From the NCBI GenBank assembly GCA_022393335.1, contig JAJEKB010000982.1, forward strand, positions 310,729 to 374,728: 64,000 nt of DNA, given 5' to 3'. The position numbers were made by a program, and so were the translations under genes. This stretch comes from Macrotrachela quadricornifera (Eukaryota > Rotifera > Eurotatoria > Philodinida > Philodinidae). Below are positions 1 through 11,316 of this stretch, one piece after another (the stretch's first letter is position 1; every line of letters begins with the position of its first letter). The notes below the pieces were generated by a model, which saw nothing but the letters and a program-made list of their open reading frames with translations, was not told where the DNA came from and did no database searches.

Positions 1-471
1 AACTAAAGTAAAATTTGAATGTAAATTAAATGTTTGATTTATTAAACGTATTAGAAATGAATAAGATAATAATTGAATATCAACGGAAAATTTTTTTCGT
101 GATTGACACAAATTATAATCCTTTAACTAAAATATAAAAATATAAAATTTTTTTTTATTTTTTTATTTATTTGTTATTGTTAAATAAATTTTTATACCGA
201 AATAATAAATACAATAATATTTGGTAAACGGTTATCTTGTTGAAGTTGACGATAGTGAAGTTTTGATGCAAACGTTGATGCAACCTTTAAGAAAAATTAA
301 ACGACGCCATTTCAGAGTGTGATATACATATATATGCGTAACAATGATTCATCTATTGTTGTGAAATTCNNNNNNNNNNTCCTATCAGCTGACTGACACA
401 CCCGATTTATCTTCTCTTCCGATTAATGTATGTATATATAAGGAAATAAAAGGAAAAAAAAACAATATTAC
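1..471. other. Left edge, no gene recognised
   Basis: This A+T-rich stretch holds poly-A and poly-T runs. A short plus-strand open stretch around 240-330 ends in basic residues before a stop, but it has no clear acceptor or family match. The scaffold gap at 370-379 falls inside it. If the minus-strand exon at 472-573 is real, its downstream exons should lie here or beyond the window edge. Confidence 0.5.
370..379. other. Assembly gap (10 N)
   Basis: Ten consecutive N. The round number suggests a placeholder of unknown true length. Confidence 0.95.
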
Positions 472-573
472 CTCATCACTACTATTACATCCGCAATAAT
501 CATCGGCAATCAATGATGATGAAGATGTAGATAAATGTGACGTATGCATTGTGTTTTCGTTTGTTGGAGACAT
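472..573 (-). CDS. Possible first exon of an unknown minus-strand gene
   Basis: On the minus strand an ATG at 573 opens 34 codons. They are rich in Ser and Thr and end in a CGC..SSDE stretch just before a good GT donor (gtaata) at 471-470. The 102 nt length leaves phase 0. I do not recognise the protein. The continuation would lie toward the window edge, across the N gap, and I could not identify a second exon. The gene would be head-to-head with the tubulin gene, with 438 bp between start codons. The donor and the biased composition are the only support. Confidence 0.3.
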
Positions 574-1011
574 TCTTTTCAGGTATATATATTTAAAATT
601 AAAAATGCATCGTATAATTCGCGTATGAAGAAAAAATAACGAATGAATTTTTTTTCTGCCTGCCTCAAAAACAAATAAAATGACAAGATGATAAACGTAT
701 GCTCTTTTCGTGACACCAGATGTGACCCACCCACCACTTGTATAAAGCAATGTTTTTGCTTTTCGTTTCGTTCTGTATATTTCTCGATTTTTCTTTTTTT
801 GTTTGCCATTAATCTTTACTTCTATCAGTATCTTTCCACTTTTCTTTTGTCTATCACATGCTTTTGTGGCTATCTAATAAACGAAATTAAAATATTCAAG
901 AGCGAAAAAACATTGAAATGATAATTCTTTATCTTTTTTTCAAGGTGCTAATAAAACATAATTGTTTCTATAGTAATTATATTATCTATAATTATTTTTT
1001 TTATTTAATAA
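574..1011. promoter_or_regulatory. Spacer upstream of the tubulin gene
   Basis: 438 bp of A+T-rich sequence between a possible minus-strand start at 573 and the tubulin start at 1012. It could serve as a shared promoter. No TATA box or other element stands out. Open frames here are not supported by codon bias. Confidence 0.3.
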
Positions 1012-2728
1012 ATGCGTGAAATAATAACAATTCAAACTGGACAAGCTGGAAATTCTATAGGTCAAAAAGTGAGAAAATAAAAGAAAAAAAAAAAATTTTT
1101 TTTTTTTTGTTGTATAAATAATAAAATATAAAAAAGACAATTAGTTTTGGGAATTCGCATGTGAAGAACATGGAATTAATCCATTAGGAAAATTTAATGG
1201 TGAAAGTGATTTACAACTTGAACGTATTAATGTTTATTTTACTGAAGCAAGAAATGAACGTTATGTTCCACGATCAATTTTTATTGATCTTGATCAAAAT
1301 TCTATAAATAAAGTTCGAAATTCTATATATGGACATTTATTTAATCCAGAACTTATGATAAATGGAAAAAACGGTGCTAGTAATAATTTTGCTAAAGGAT
1401 TTTTTACTGAAGGTTATCATATATTAAAAAAAAATGATATCTTAAGATAATATTCAATAAATATTTTCAGGTGCAGAAATTTTACCTGAATTAATGAAAA
1501 CTATTCGTAAAGTAGCTGAAGAATGTGATTTAGTACATGGTTTTCAATTTTTACATAGTGTTAGTGGTGGTGTTGGAGGAGGGTTAGGTTCATTATTAAT
1601 TGATAGTATTCGACAGGAATATTCTGATCGAATAATAAAGTCTTATTCAATATTTCCTGCTTTATCAATGTCACAAGTTGTTGTATGTTAATAATATTCT
1701 ATATTTTTGAAAAACAAAAAAAGAAAAGATTGATCCTATTCTTAAGGTTGAGCCATATAATGCTGTATTAACAATGACACGTAAAAAGAATAAAGAAAAA
1801 AAAAAGGAAATAAAATAACAAAAATATACCTTTTAGATTTAATTGAAAATACTGATGAAACATTCTGTTTTGATAATATTGCATTATTTGATATATTAAA
1901 TAAAACACTACGAATTCCTTCAGGAACTTATGAAGATATAAATGAAATTTTAGCACAAGTTATGATTGGTATAACAGCTTGTTTTCGATTTCCTGGTACA
2001 AATTAATTTTATCTTTAAAATATTTCTATTATTATCACTCTTTTTCTTAGGACAATTAAATATGGATTTACGTAAATTAGCTGTTAATATGATACCATTT
2101 CCAAATCTTCATTTTTTAACGACATCTTTTTCACCTTTACAAGCACGACAAATAATACCATATAAAAATATAACTGAACATATTTTAATAAAACAAATGT
2201 TTGATATAAATAATCAAATGTTAACAATTAATTCACATCATGGAAAATATTTAACAGCAACAGGAATATTTCGTGGAAAATCTTTATCATTAAAAATTCT
2301 TCATGATCTTATGGCAAAAGAAAAATTAAATCAAAATTTTATTCAATGGATTCCAAATAATGTTTGTTAAAGAAAAATAAAAGAAAATAATTTTTTTAAA
2401 TTTTAATATAGTGTAAAGTAGCTCATTGTGATATTCCACCAAAAGGTTTTTCACGTTCAGTAACTGGTATTGGAAATAATACAGGAATAATAAAAGAATT
2501 TGATCATTTTTTACAATCATTTTCAAAATTATTACAACGTCGAGCATTTATTCATTGGTTTATCGGAGAAGGAATGGAAGAAATTGGTTTGTTTATATAA
2601 TATATTTTTCATTATTTATTTTTATTATTGTTAAAGAATTAATTGAAGCAGAAAATCATATAAAAGATTTAATAAAAGATTATAAACAATATGAAAATAG
2701 TTCAATTGAAAATGATGAAAAATTATAA
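1012..2728 (+). CDS. Divergent beta-tubulin paralogue
   Basis: Beta-tubulin family, a GTP-binding subunit of microtubules. Eight exons: 1012-1068, 1145-1412, 1471-1682, 1747-1780, 1837-1995, 2051-2361, 2412-2586 and 2637-2728, coding for 435 aa. The protein starts with MREI, the tetrapeptide through which beta-tubulin mRNA is autoregulated. Then come a GQAGNSIGQK nucleotide loop, FPGQLNMDLRKLAVNM, a WIPNN stretch and a GEGMEEIEL helix, all at the usual spacing. It is clearly not a standard isotype. The T4 glycine loop, normally GGGTGSG, reads SGGVGGG, and the acidic C-terminal tail is reduced to a short stretch ending NDEKL. Loss of that tail removes the usual site for polyglutamylation. The frame is intact and the introns are clean, so this is a fast-evolving paralogue, not an obvious pseudogene. 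Its position beside CFAP99 is compatible with a ciliary or cell-specific role, which is inference. Confidence 0.88.
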
Positions 2729-2813
2729 AAAATAATTTAAAATTGACGATAATCAAAATTTTTCAGATAAATATTTTAGTTTAATATCGACATTTATTGA
2801 AATATTTCTCGAA

Positions 2814-2887
2814 GCCTCTGTGGCGAAGCGGATTAACGCGTTGGACTTCTAATCCAAAGATCGTGGGTTCGATCCCCACCAGAGGTG
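2814..2887 (+). tRNA. tRNA-Arg (anticodon UCU)
   Basis: A full cloverleaf can be drawn. Acceptor arm 2814-2820 pairs with 2880-2886, with a G-U at the first pair. The anticodon stem is TTGGA/TCCAA around the loop CTTCTAA (anticodon TCT). The T arm is GTGGG/CCCAC (2863-2867 and 2875-2879) around TTCGATC. The discriminator base is G2887. There is no intron. A run of T at 2897-2906 is a good RNA polymerase III terminator. The gene sits in the 335 bp between the convergent tubulin and CFAP99 genes. Confidence 0.96.
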
Positions 2888-3063
2888 GTCTGAAAATTTT
2901 TTTTTTATTCTTTCTTTTCGTTAACATCGAACAAAATAAAATATTACATGCTTGTTCGTTTTGTTTTTTTTATTAATTGTCATCATTTCTATTGAATAAG
3001 ATTTATTAAAAAAAAAAGAAAAAAAAAATATATATAAACATTTAACGAGGTAAAAGAAATTTT

Positions 3064-6000
3064 TTAAGCTATGAGGGATGGTGCAAGACGTTTTTGTCTT
3101 TTATCATAAGATTTTTCTAATTGATCAAAGCGATTCCATTCAGTATTTGTTTTCTAGAAAACACAAAAAATAAAATACTTTAATAAAAGAAAATAAAAAC
3201 AATATAAAATAACATACAAATGATGAATTACGTCCTGATGATGGTACAGATGCAATTGAAAGTGCTGAAAGATTTTCACGTATTTGTTGTTGTCGTGATA
3301 AACGTTGAGTTCTTTTTAATTCAATATTTTGTTTTAATTGTTCTATTTGTGGATTTTTATGAAAATTTGATGGTGCACTTGTTTGCCGCTGTTTCCTAAT
3401 TATATATATATATATATAATGAAAAGGAAAACATTTATTAAATTGAAAGAAATTTTATTATATACTTTATAGTTGCTTGTGTAGTTAATTCATTTCGATA
3501 TTTAACAATATTTTGAACTGTATTAGTAATTATTTGTTCTTTTATTTGTTTATCTTTAACAATTTGATCACGTCGTACTTCACGTTCTTTTTCACGTTCA
3601 AGTTTAACTAATTCAAGGCGTTCACGTAATTCAGCTATAGACATCTCATCATGTACACCATGTCCAGCAATTGTTGTTAAATCAACTGGTTTCCATCGAT
3701 CAATGGGAACTGATTCAAGAGCACGAATTTGTTGAATTAATTCAGCACGTTGTCGCATTTCTGCTTCAGCCTAATAAAAAAGAAAACAATTATCCCGAAT
3801 ATTTTAAGATATTTATTATAATCTATTACAAATTAGAAAGTTATATATAGAACCCTAAAACAAGGATATCGATTTGTGTAAAAAATAGAAACACACTAAA
3901 AAATTTCTTTTTCTTTTGTGATGGTCATGATTTTGTATAGAATTTATTTTCTGAAATCAATATAAAATATAAATTGATTCTAACCTCTTCAAGAGCTTGT
4001 TTCATTAATTGTTTAAGTTCTTCTTTATATTGTTTAACAAAATCAGCTTTATATTGTTGAAGTTTTTGTTGAGCAAGTTTGGTATTTTCTCTTCCATTAA
4101 CAACTTCATCAATTAATTGTCTAGAAAAATCTTATTATTTATTTTTTATTTTTATATATTTAATTTACTTCATTCTTTGTTCTTCTTTAAGTTTTTCTTT
4201 AACATGAATTTCAATAGCTTCACGTGTTTGACGTTTAAATTCATCAGCTAAACGGCGATTTTCATCTGCTAAACGTTGTCGAGCAAGTATAGCTTCTTCA
4301 TAACTCATTTTTCCTTCTAATCTTTTTCGTTCAATTGTATCCATTTGTTCATCATAATCTTGTTTTTGCATTGTTTGTTGCCATTGAAGAAATTCATGTG
4401 CATCTTTTCCACCTGCTTCAAACTCAAGTAAACGTCGACGAACATCATCTTCTTGTTTTTTATATAATTGACTTTCTTTTAATACTGTTGCTATATTTAA
4501 TTTAACAGGAATTTTATTTGTCTAAAAAAAACACAAAAATAAAAATGAAGAAAAATCATTTAAAAGAGAAAAAAATATATACGTGAGTTTTTGGAGGAGG
4601 ATTTGCACGAAAATGATCAAATAGAAGATTTTTTTCACGATCTTCAAGTATTTTTGTTAATTTTTGTTGAGTTTTAGAAGATTTTTCTGTTTGCATAAAA
4701 TTATTAGTTAATATACGTGTTTGATCTAGTTTTTCTAAACCACGACGACGATTATCTTCACGAATTTTTTCTAATTCAATTTGTTCTCGTGATGGATCAT
4801 AAGTTGTTTTAGGTACTGAACGAACCTTTTCCATTTTTGGAATCTAAATTTTATTTAAAAAAAAAAAGTAAAAAAGAAAATAATTGAATTAATACAAACA
4901 ATTTTTGGTATTGGAACACTTCGTCCTTTGGGTGCAGTAAGATTAAATGGTTTTGCTTTAGTTGGTTCTGGTATTGGACGTGTTGCTGTACGTCCTTCAA
5001 TAGCATCAGTAAGATCAAGCAAAATACCACGTAAGTCCGGAAGATATCTATTTATTTTTAAAGAATAGATTTTCATCAAAATAAATTATTTTACATACGC
5101 TTTAATAACTCGACCAATTTTTTCATCAATATATTCTTGTTCATATAATTTCATACATTCTTTTTGAATTGTTTCAAGATGATTTTCATTTATTAGAAAT
5201 TTTAAAAACTGAAAAATAATATTAAAGTATGAAGTTATCTACTGGCAAATTCTAGAATATTCTTCTAAATAATTACTAAACACTATCAGTTAGTTTTAAA
5301 TAATTAATTAAAAAATATAACGATTCAGGATTTATGTAGAATACAAAACTAACTTCTTTTGTTTCACTTATTGAAAGAAACATAGGAAAATCGTGGCAAT
5401 ATGATACCAAACGATAAACATATCTAGATACGGATAAAATTTAGTATTTCGCTATTCATCAACTGAAATGCTCGAACATCAAAGGAAATTTGTCTGTTTG
5501 TGATCGAAATTTGAGAAATAAATGTAGGTGAAGTATTCTTCGACGCCTATTTACGAACTGATTAGTATGCTCTGTGCACTACTTAGATGAGAAGCTATGG
5601 ATAAACTGCAATTGGAGGAAAACAACAGATGAATTGAAATCTAATGCACAGTTTTAAAGATACATGGCATCATTTTTCTCTACTTTATTCTTTTGCATTG
5701 TTGATTTAAATATAAAAAATTTTTTTTCGAAATACAAAATTAAAGTTTTTGACACATTTGAATATTAGGATCTAACAATTTTAGTGCATTGGTTCTTTTA
5801 TCTTGTTCTGTATGTCCCATCCAAAAAGATTTTTTGGACAATTCCGATTATTTCATAGACTTTTAATGCAGAATCACTTAACAATTCGCTAAAGTCAACA
5901 GAGAAGCTCTACAAAGTTTTCAGTCGATTAGAATGCGAAATCAATATTTTATTCAAGAGTGTTGCAGAATTCCGCAAAAGCGAATATTCACTTTCGGCAG

Positions 6001-6782
6001 AACAAACACATATAATATGGCACAGTAAATCTATATTCCACGAAAATGGATTTGATCTTCGATGATCCTCATGTTGAATAAAAACCTTTATGAGGCATGT
6101 GATTGTTCTTCATTTTGTTTTCAATAGATCTAATTGCTTTCAAAGTAAAGTAAGGCACTTAACTATACTTAGTAAAATAAATTTATTAAAGTAGATTTTT
6201 TTCTTGATCATTGCATTCAACAATGAATGGTTATTATAAAGAAAATAAATCAAATTTCTTTTTTTTGTATGAAAAAATTTTAACATAAAATTTTTCTTTT
6301 AATATAAATAAAAATTATTCTTACCTGATGTACTCGATTTAATTGAACAGAATTAATAAAACCACGTAATAATTTAAATCCAACTGTATCAAGTTGAAAA
6401 AAAATGAGATAAGCAATAACTTTAATAAAAAAAAAGAAAAATATTTTTTTGAATTAATAATTTTTCAAACCTTTATAAATATTTTGTTCAGATTTTCGAA
6501 TATTAATTCCATCTGTAGCATAAAAAATATTAGTTATAGTTTTAAGTAATGTTGAATGTCGAATACAATCAAATAATATTGTTGATACAAATGTTTCATT
6601 TGGAACCTTTAGAAATAAAAGAAAATAAAATCTTATAATTAAAAAAAAAGAAAATAAAATACTTTATTTTCTTGAAAATATTTTTCTAAAAATGTTTCTT
6701 CTGATATATCATCTGTATATTGATTTAATACTTGTACACAATGATAAAAAAGATCGCTATATGCATTCGCATTTCTTTCCAT
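3064..6782 (-). CDS. CFAP99: Cilia- and flagella-associated protein 99
   Basis: Eleven exons in coding order: 6663-6782, 6471-6606, 6325-6419, 5099-5208, 4900-5047, 4583-4843, 4169-4521, 3985-4120, 3466-3770, 3218-3395 and 3064-3153, giving 643 aa. Exon phases sum correctly. The N-terminal third is helical. The middle has a KPFNLTAPKGRSVPIPKI segment typical of this ciliary family. The C-terminal half is highly charged coiled coil with a conserved block IAGHGVHDEMSIAELRERL. CFAP99 belongs to motile-cilium axonemes. The start at 6782 places the first conserved FLEKYF helix about 30 residues in, as I expect for the family. Intron 3 (5209-6324) is 1.1 kb, far longer than the others, and I see nothing recognisable in it. 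A minus-strand AATAAA lies near 3001, beyond the stop. The family call rests on recall of conserved blocks. Confidence 0.82.
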
Positions 6783-7025
6783 TGCAAATGAATAAATTGT
6801 TATAGTAAAACTACCATTAATAATGTATATACCATGACAACCAATGGAATAATTATAAAAAGAAAAAAAGAAAAAACGACATCAATAGCAGTTTATTATT
6901 GGCAAATACCTTGTCTAATAGGTTGTATGATTAATTTTGTCAGTCATTCTTTCCTTCGTTCTGTTTATTCACATCCCGCAATGAGTTTTTTATTTCCCTA
7001 TTGTGCCGTTTCTCACCAAGGTCAA
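6783..7025. promoter_or_regulatory. Divergent promoter region between CFAP99 and the receptor gene
   Basis: Only 243 bp separate the start codon of CFAP99 (minus) from the start chosen for the next gene (plus). Any promoters for the two must lie here or overlap their 5' ends. An alternative upstream start for the plus gene at 6981 would shorten it further. No strong TATA box is visible. Confidence 0.45.
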
Positions 7026-10000
7026 ATGTATATTCCATTCTTTTTTTTTCTACTTTTTCAAAGTAATATTTACTAAAAAAACAAACATTTCTTTTTTTAT
7101 AATTTAATTTTTTAACATTATTTTCAGTCTCATTTACTTATAAACCAAATCCAACACCATGGTTTTGTACAGATCCAAATTTATTAGATTCAACTGTTGA
7201 AATTCCTCAAAAACTTCCATCTTGTTTACCCGGTTATGTTATTGATATACAAGATGTTATTTATGAATCAACAATTGATGGTACATGTTCTGGTAAAACT
7301 TTATGTAATTTACATACTAAAAATTCTCTTGCATTTGCATGTAATCATAAACGTACATGTAAAGTTGATATAAAACATTTTCGTTTTCATATTAATTCAA
7401 CATGTGGTTCAACAGTTAGATTTTTTACGGAATATCGTTGTTTACCTGCTATACATGAACAAAAAGATTATTTATGTGAATCTCCAACACGTCGAACAAA
7501 TTCAGTTGATATTAAATTATCATGTGGAGCATATTTTCGTCTTCATATAACATTAGCATTAGTTGGAATTAGTGTTAAACAACAATATGATACAACAAAA
7601 AATCGTTTTAAATGTAATAAAGATACATATTGGCTTTGTAATTATTATGTACCTGATGCTTATCGAAATGTTTGTGATAATCAATTAAATAACGGTGTCG
7701 GTGATCAATGTACAATAAGATCTAGTGATAGACCGAGATTAAAAGGATGTCAATATGGAGAAATGTCGAATTTTTCATTAGTAACATATTCATGTATACC
7801 AGGTAAGATTATAAAAAGGAAAAGAAAATACTTTAGTAGTACATATATCATTTTGCTTAGAAAGATTTTTTCTTAACAAAAGAAAAATCATTTATCATAT
7901 TTTTCTATAGGTGAACGTATAACTGATGATCTTTCTCGAGTTGACATTTGTTCGAATGGAATACCGGAACAAATATCTATCAATCGTGGCCTTCTTCATT
8001 CTCCTCATTATCCTCATCCAGTAGGAAAATATTTATCATGTAAAAAACAATTACATATTAAACGTGAATCTCGTTTACGTTTATTTATGCTTGAAAAATC
8101 TATTGAATATTATCATGAATTAAATATTCGTTTATTAAATAATGAACCAAATATACAACGTACATTAGCTAAAAATGAATTATTTGATACAAATATAACT
8201 AGTCAACAAAATGATGAAATTGTTGAAATTGAATTAAAAACAAATCATGTTGGTGATGGCAATTTTTTACTTTATTTTCAAGGTAAAGTTCATTACTGTA
8301 TTTTTTTTATTCTCTAACAAACATAATAAACAACTGTTCTTCGTTTGCCATATAAAAATAACAAATAAACAACAAAAAAAAAAACGAGAAGCAGACGAAA
8401 AGACTGTTGTACATATGTCATGTCAGTTTTTATGATTAACGATCAACATGCATCGACCATTAACTAATATTAATTTATTCTAGTCGACTCACGCATCTCT
8501 GAATATGCACCGTTGGCTCTTGAAGCGGACAGAAAAAGTGATGAATATAATCGACGAGAAAAATCCTTAGTTAAACGAGATTGGGGTAAGTTGACAAACA
8601 TTTATTTATCATAAAAAAAATCTCATTTCCTTCTATATACAAATCTTTACAGATTGTTTATAAATCATAGAAATGCAAAAAAAAGGAAAGATTAAATTCT
8701 ATTTATAATATAAAGCGAGTTACTATAGAAACTATACAGAACACAAAATAAATATGTTTTATATAAAACGTGATGTAATTAATAATTGTGATTGATGAAA
8801 TTTTTGTAAAATATGTAAATAAAGATATAAGACAAACAATGTTGTGTTGATGTAGAAGTATAGAGGATATTCGTGTGGATTTATATCGTAAAGAGAATTT
8901 TTTTTTGTTGTTGTAAGAAATGTTTAGCAGAAATCACTGCGGAAAAGAAACCATCATGGGAAAAATTTTTCACAATCATGCCATATTCCACACGTCAGTT
9001 CTGATATGTAGCATTAATAATAAATATATTCTGACTTTAAATATATGCATTAGATAATAGTTGAATAGAAAAGTTTCAAACTCTTGTGTGTCACGATGAA
9101 ATTTGATAGAAATATCAGATTAATCAGAATAAAACAAGTCTCAAATAACAAGACTATCATCTAATTGAAATCAATAGTATATATAGAAATGATAATTATA
9201 GGTTTTATATTACACCGTAATTTAATAGGAGATCTCAATGCAATTCATGCAAGAATATGAAGAAAGGCATAGTTTTTGAATTATTTGATTGTATGATGTT
9301 ATTTGCAATTTCAAAAAAAAAACAATATAAATATAATCAGCTAATTGAGGTAAAAGTATGAAAGTGAATATGTTCTCTTAGAATTGCTTAACATTAAGAA
9401 TGTCACCTTTATGCTTTATTATATCCAAAGAGAAAAAAATAATTAATTATATTTTTCATGTCTTATATTGAAATATTATTTTTCTTTATAGGAATTGTTA
9501 TTGGTTGTGTAATTGGTCTTGTTCTCGTTCTTATTATTATTGCAATTGTTCTTATTATTGTTCGAATTTCTAGGTCAGTCTATTTTTCTATTATTATTAT
9601 TATTATCTTTAATCAAAATAAATATTTTTTATTTTAGACGTCGTCGTTCACAAACTCTTAAATATTTAAAAAATGATGATGATCATCGACAACATTTAAA
9701 CACAACTGTTTCTTCATCTGATCATCATAATCATCATTATCCTATAAAACCTATTCAGATTGAACATCCACATTTATTATCAACTTCTCCAACAATTATT
9801 TCATCAGCAAGTAGTACAAATCATCATCGACCAAATTCTTCACCATCAACAATAATTAATGATAGTCTATCTGATCGTGAATCTCTTCTTAAACAATCTT
9901 CACATGCAAATACAACAAGTACGAATATTGATAATTTTTATGAAGAAATAAAAGAACAATATCAACAAGCTCCTTTAGATTTAGGGGATAATCATTATCT

Positions 10001-10734
10001 TGAACCAAAATCACATGAAAATCGAAGAAAATTTTTTGAAGATAATAAATCTTCACAACCAATTCGAGATCATCGTGAGGTATTCTATTACGAATGTGAA
10101 GAATAAGCTTTTAATTTTTGCAAAATCACACGCTTTTTATTATTTCATATTGTTTTCTTTATGTGAATCTATATTGAGAATGATAATTAAATGTAAAAAT
10201 TCTCATTGTTGTTTTTTTAAACATTCTGATCATTATTCTAGTCGTATTATTCTATCTTGTATTTAAACATATTGTTTTACTTCTAAAACTAAATAAAATT
10301 TTTTATTAATTTGTTATTAATTATTGCTTTTGCTTATTGTTATGCACTGCTTTTAATTGCTTTAATTAATAATTAAAAATTTTTGATTATTTATCTATAA
10401 ATATACTTAGAATGACCAACATTATCATCGTCCAGCACCATTGGCTACACCTGAACAAAATAAACGACGTTTAGGACCGTCAATATGTGAGGCACCAATG
10501 GCTAGTACAGAAACTTTAGATGTTCGATCTAATTCATCAAAAAGTGACAATATAACACGTCCAAAACAACCACCACCAAAAATTCCACCACCGAGAATGG
10601 ATTTAAATCATCCAAAACCAAGTGCACCACCACTTCATTTATTACAAAATGATATTAATATGAATGAAAATATACATCCACATCAACGCATACGTCAAAT
10701 TCAACAAATAAATAATAAAAATCAATATGTTTAG
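7026..10734 (+). CDS. Single-pass membrane protein with SUEL-lectin-like and CUB-like ectodomain
   Basis: Seven exons: 7026-7062, 7128-7802, 7911-8282, 8484-8585, 9492-9573, 9638-10079 and 10411-10734, giving 677 aa. A hydrophobic start (MYIPFFFFLLFQ) looks like a signal peptide. Residues about 30-115 resemble a galactose-binding SUEL lectin, with the pattern CNHKRTCKVDI..F..NSTCGS ending in YRC. A second cysteine-rich segment follows to about 255. Then comes a CUB-like start (GLLHSPHYPHPVGKYLSC). Residues about 396-420 form one transmembrane helix flanked by arginines. The 255-residue cytoplasmic part is His- and Ser-rich and ends with a proline-rich segment (PPPKIPPPR) that could bind SH3 domains. 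The architecture suggests an adhesion or guidance receptor; the ligand is unknown. Reading through the last donor would give a shorter form ending at 10106. The start is uncertain: 6981 is in frame. Confidence 0.72.
8586..9491 (+). other. Long intron 4 of the receptor gene
   Basis: A 906 bp intron, against about 65-200 bp for its neighbours. It begins gtaagt and ends tttatag. The sequence is A+T-rich. I see no coding remnant, terminal repeat or RNA gene in it. Confidence 0.6.
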
Positions 10735-11316
10735 AATTAATATAAACCATTAAACTAGAACCTTTTTTCAAATTTTGTTTTTCTTTTTTTGTGCAAGTTA
10801 ATTAAATATTCTTTGTATCTTTTCTAGTCCAATTTATTTCTCCTATTAAAAGTATATATCTTATAATGCAAATTTTTTCATTTTTTAGTTGAAAAAAAAA
10901 ATAAATCCATGATAATATTAAAGAAAACAATTCTTTTGAACTTTTCTTTTTACTTAATAGTCTTTTTAAGTATATCGATATGAGTTAAGTTGTTGTATAT
11001 AAAAATAAGTGTGCCGCCGTTCTCTCTATTTCAATGAGGGAGATTTATCAGACAACGAATAGAAAATAATAATTATTGTTAATTGCGAGTCGTCTCGTTG
11101 GTTCACACACTTTTCTCTCTTCTTCTCTCTCTCTTTCTCTGTTGGAAATAATACACATTGAGTTACGTATGGAGAAGAAAACAATTGTTTTCTTCTTTTC
11201 ACATGATCAGAATGTATATAATCGTTTAGCAACCAAGCAATCATACTGTACATTCCGAAGACGTAATTTATTATCGATTATTTGACATAGAATATAACAA
11301 AAAACAAGAAAACAAT
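10735..11316 (+). promoter_or_regulatory. Spacer upstream of the Smad gene
   Basis: 582 bp between the receptor stop and the Smad start. It includes a TATATAAAA-like stretch near 10995 and a pyrimidine-rich tract at about 11110-11140. This is a plausible promoter and 5' UTR for the downstream gene, with no firm element. Confidence 0.35.

Noticed and set aside
240..330. Possible C-terminal exon on the plus strand ending in KIKRRHFRV and a stop
   Set aside because: No convincing acceptor, no upstream exon and no family match; too short to support.
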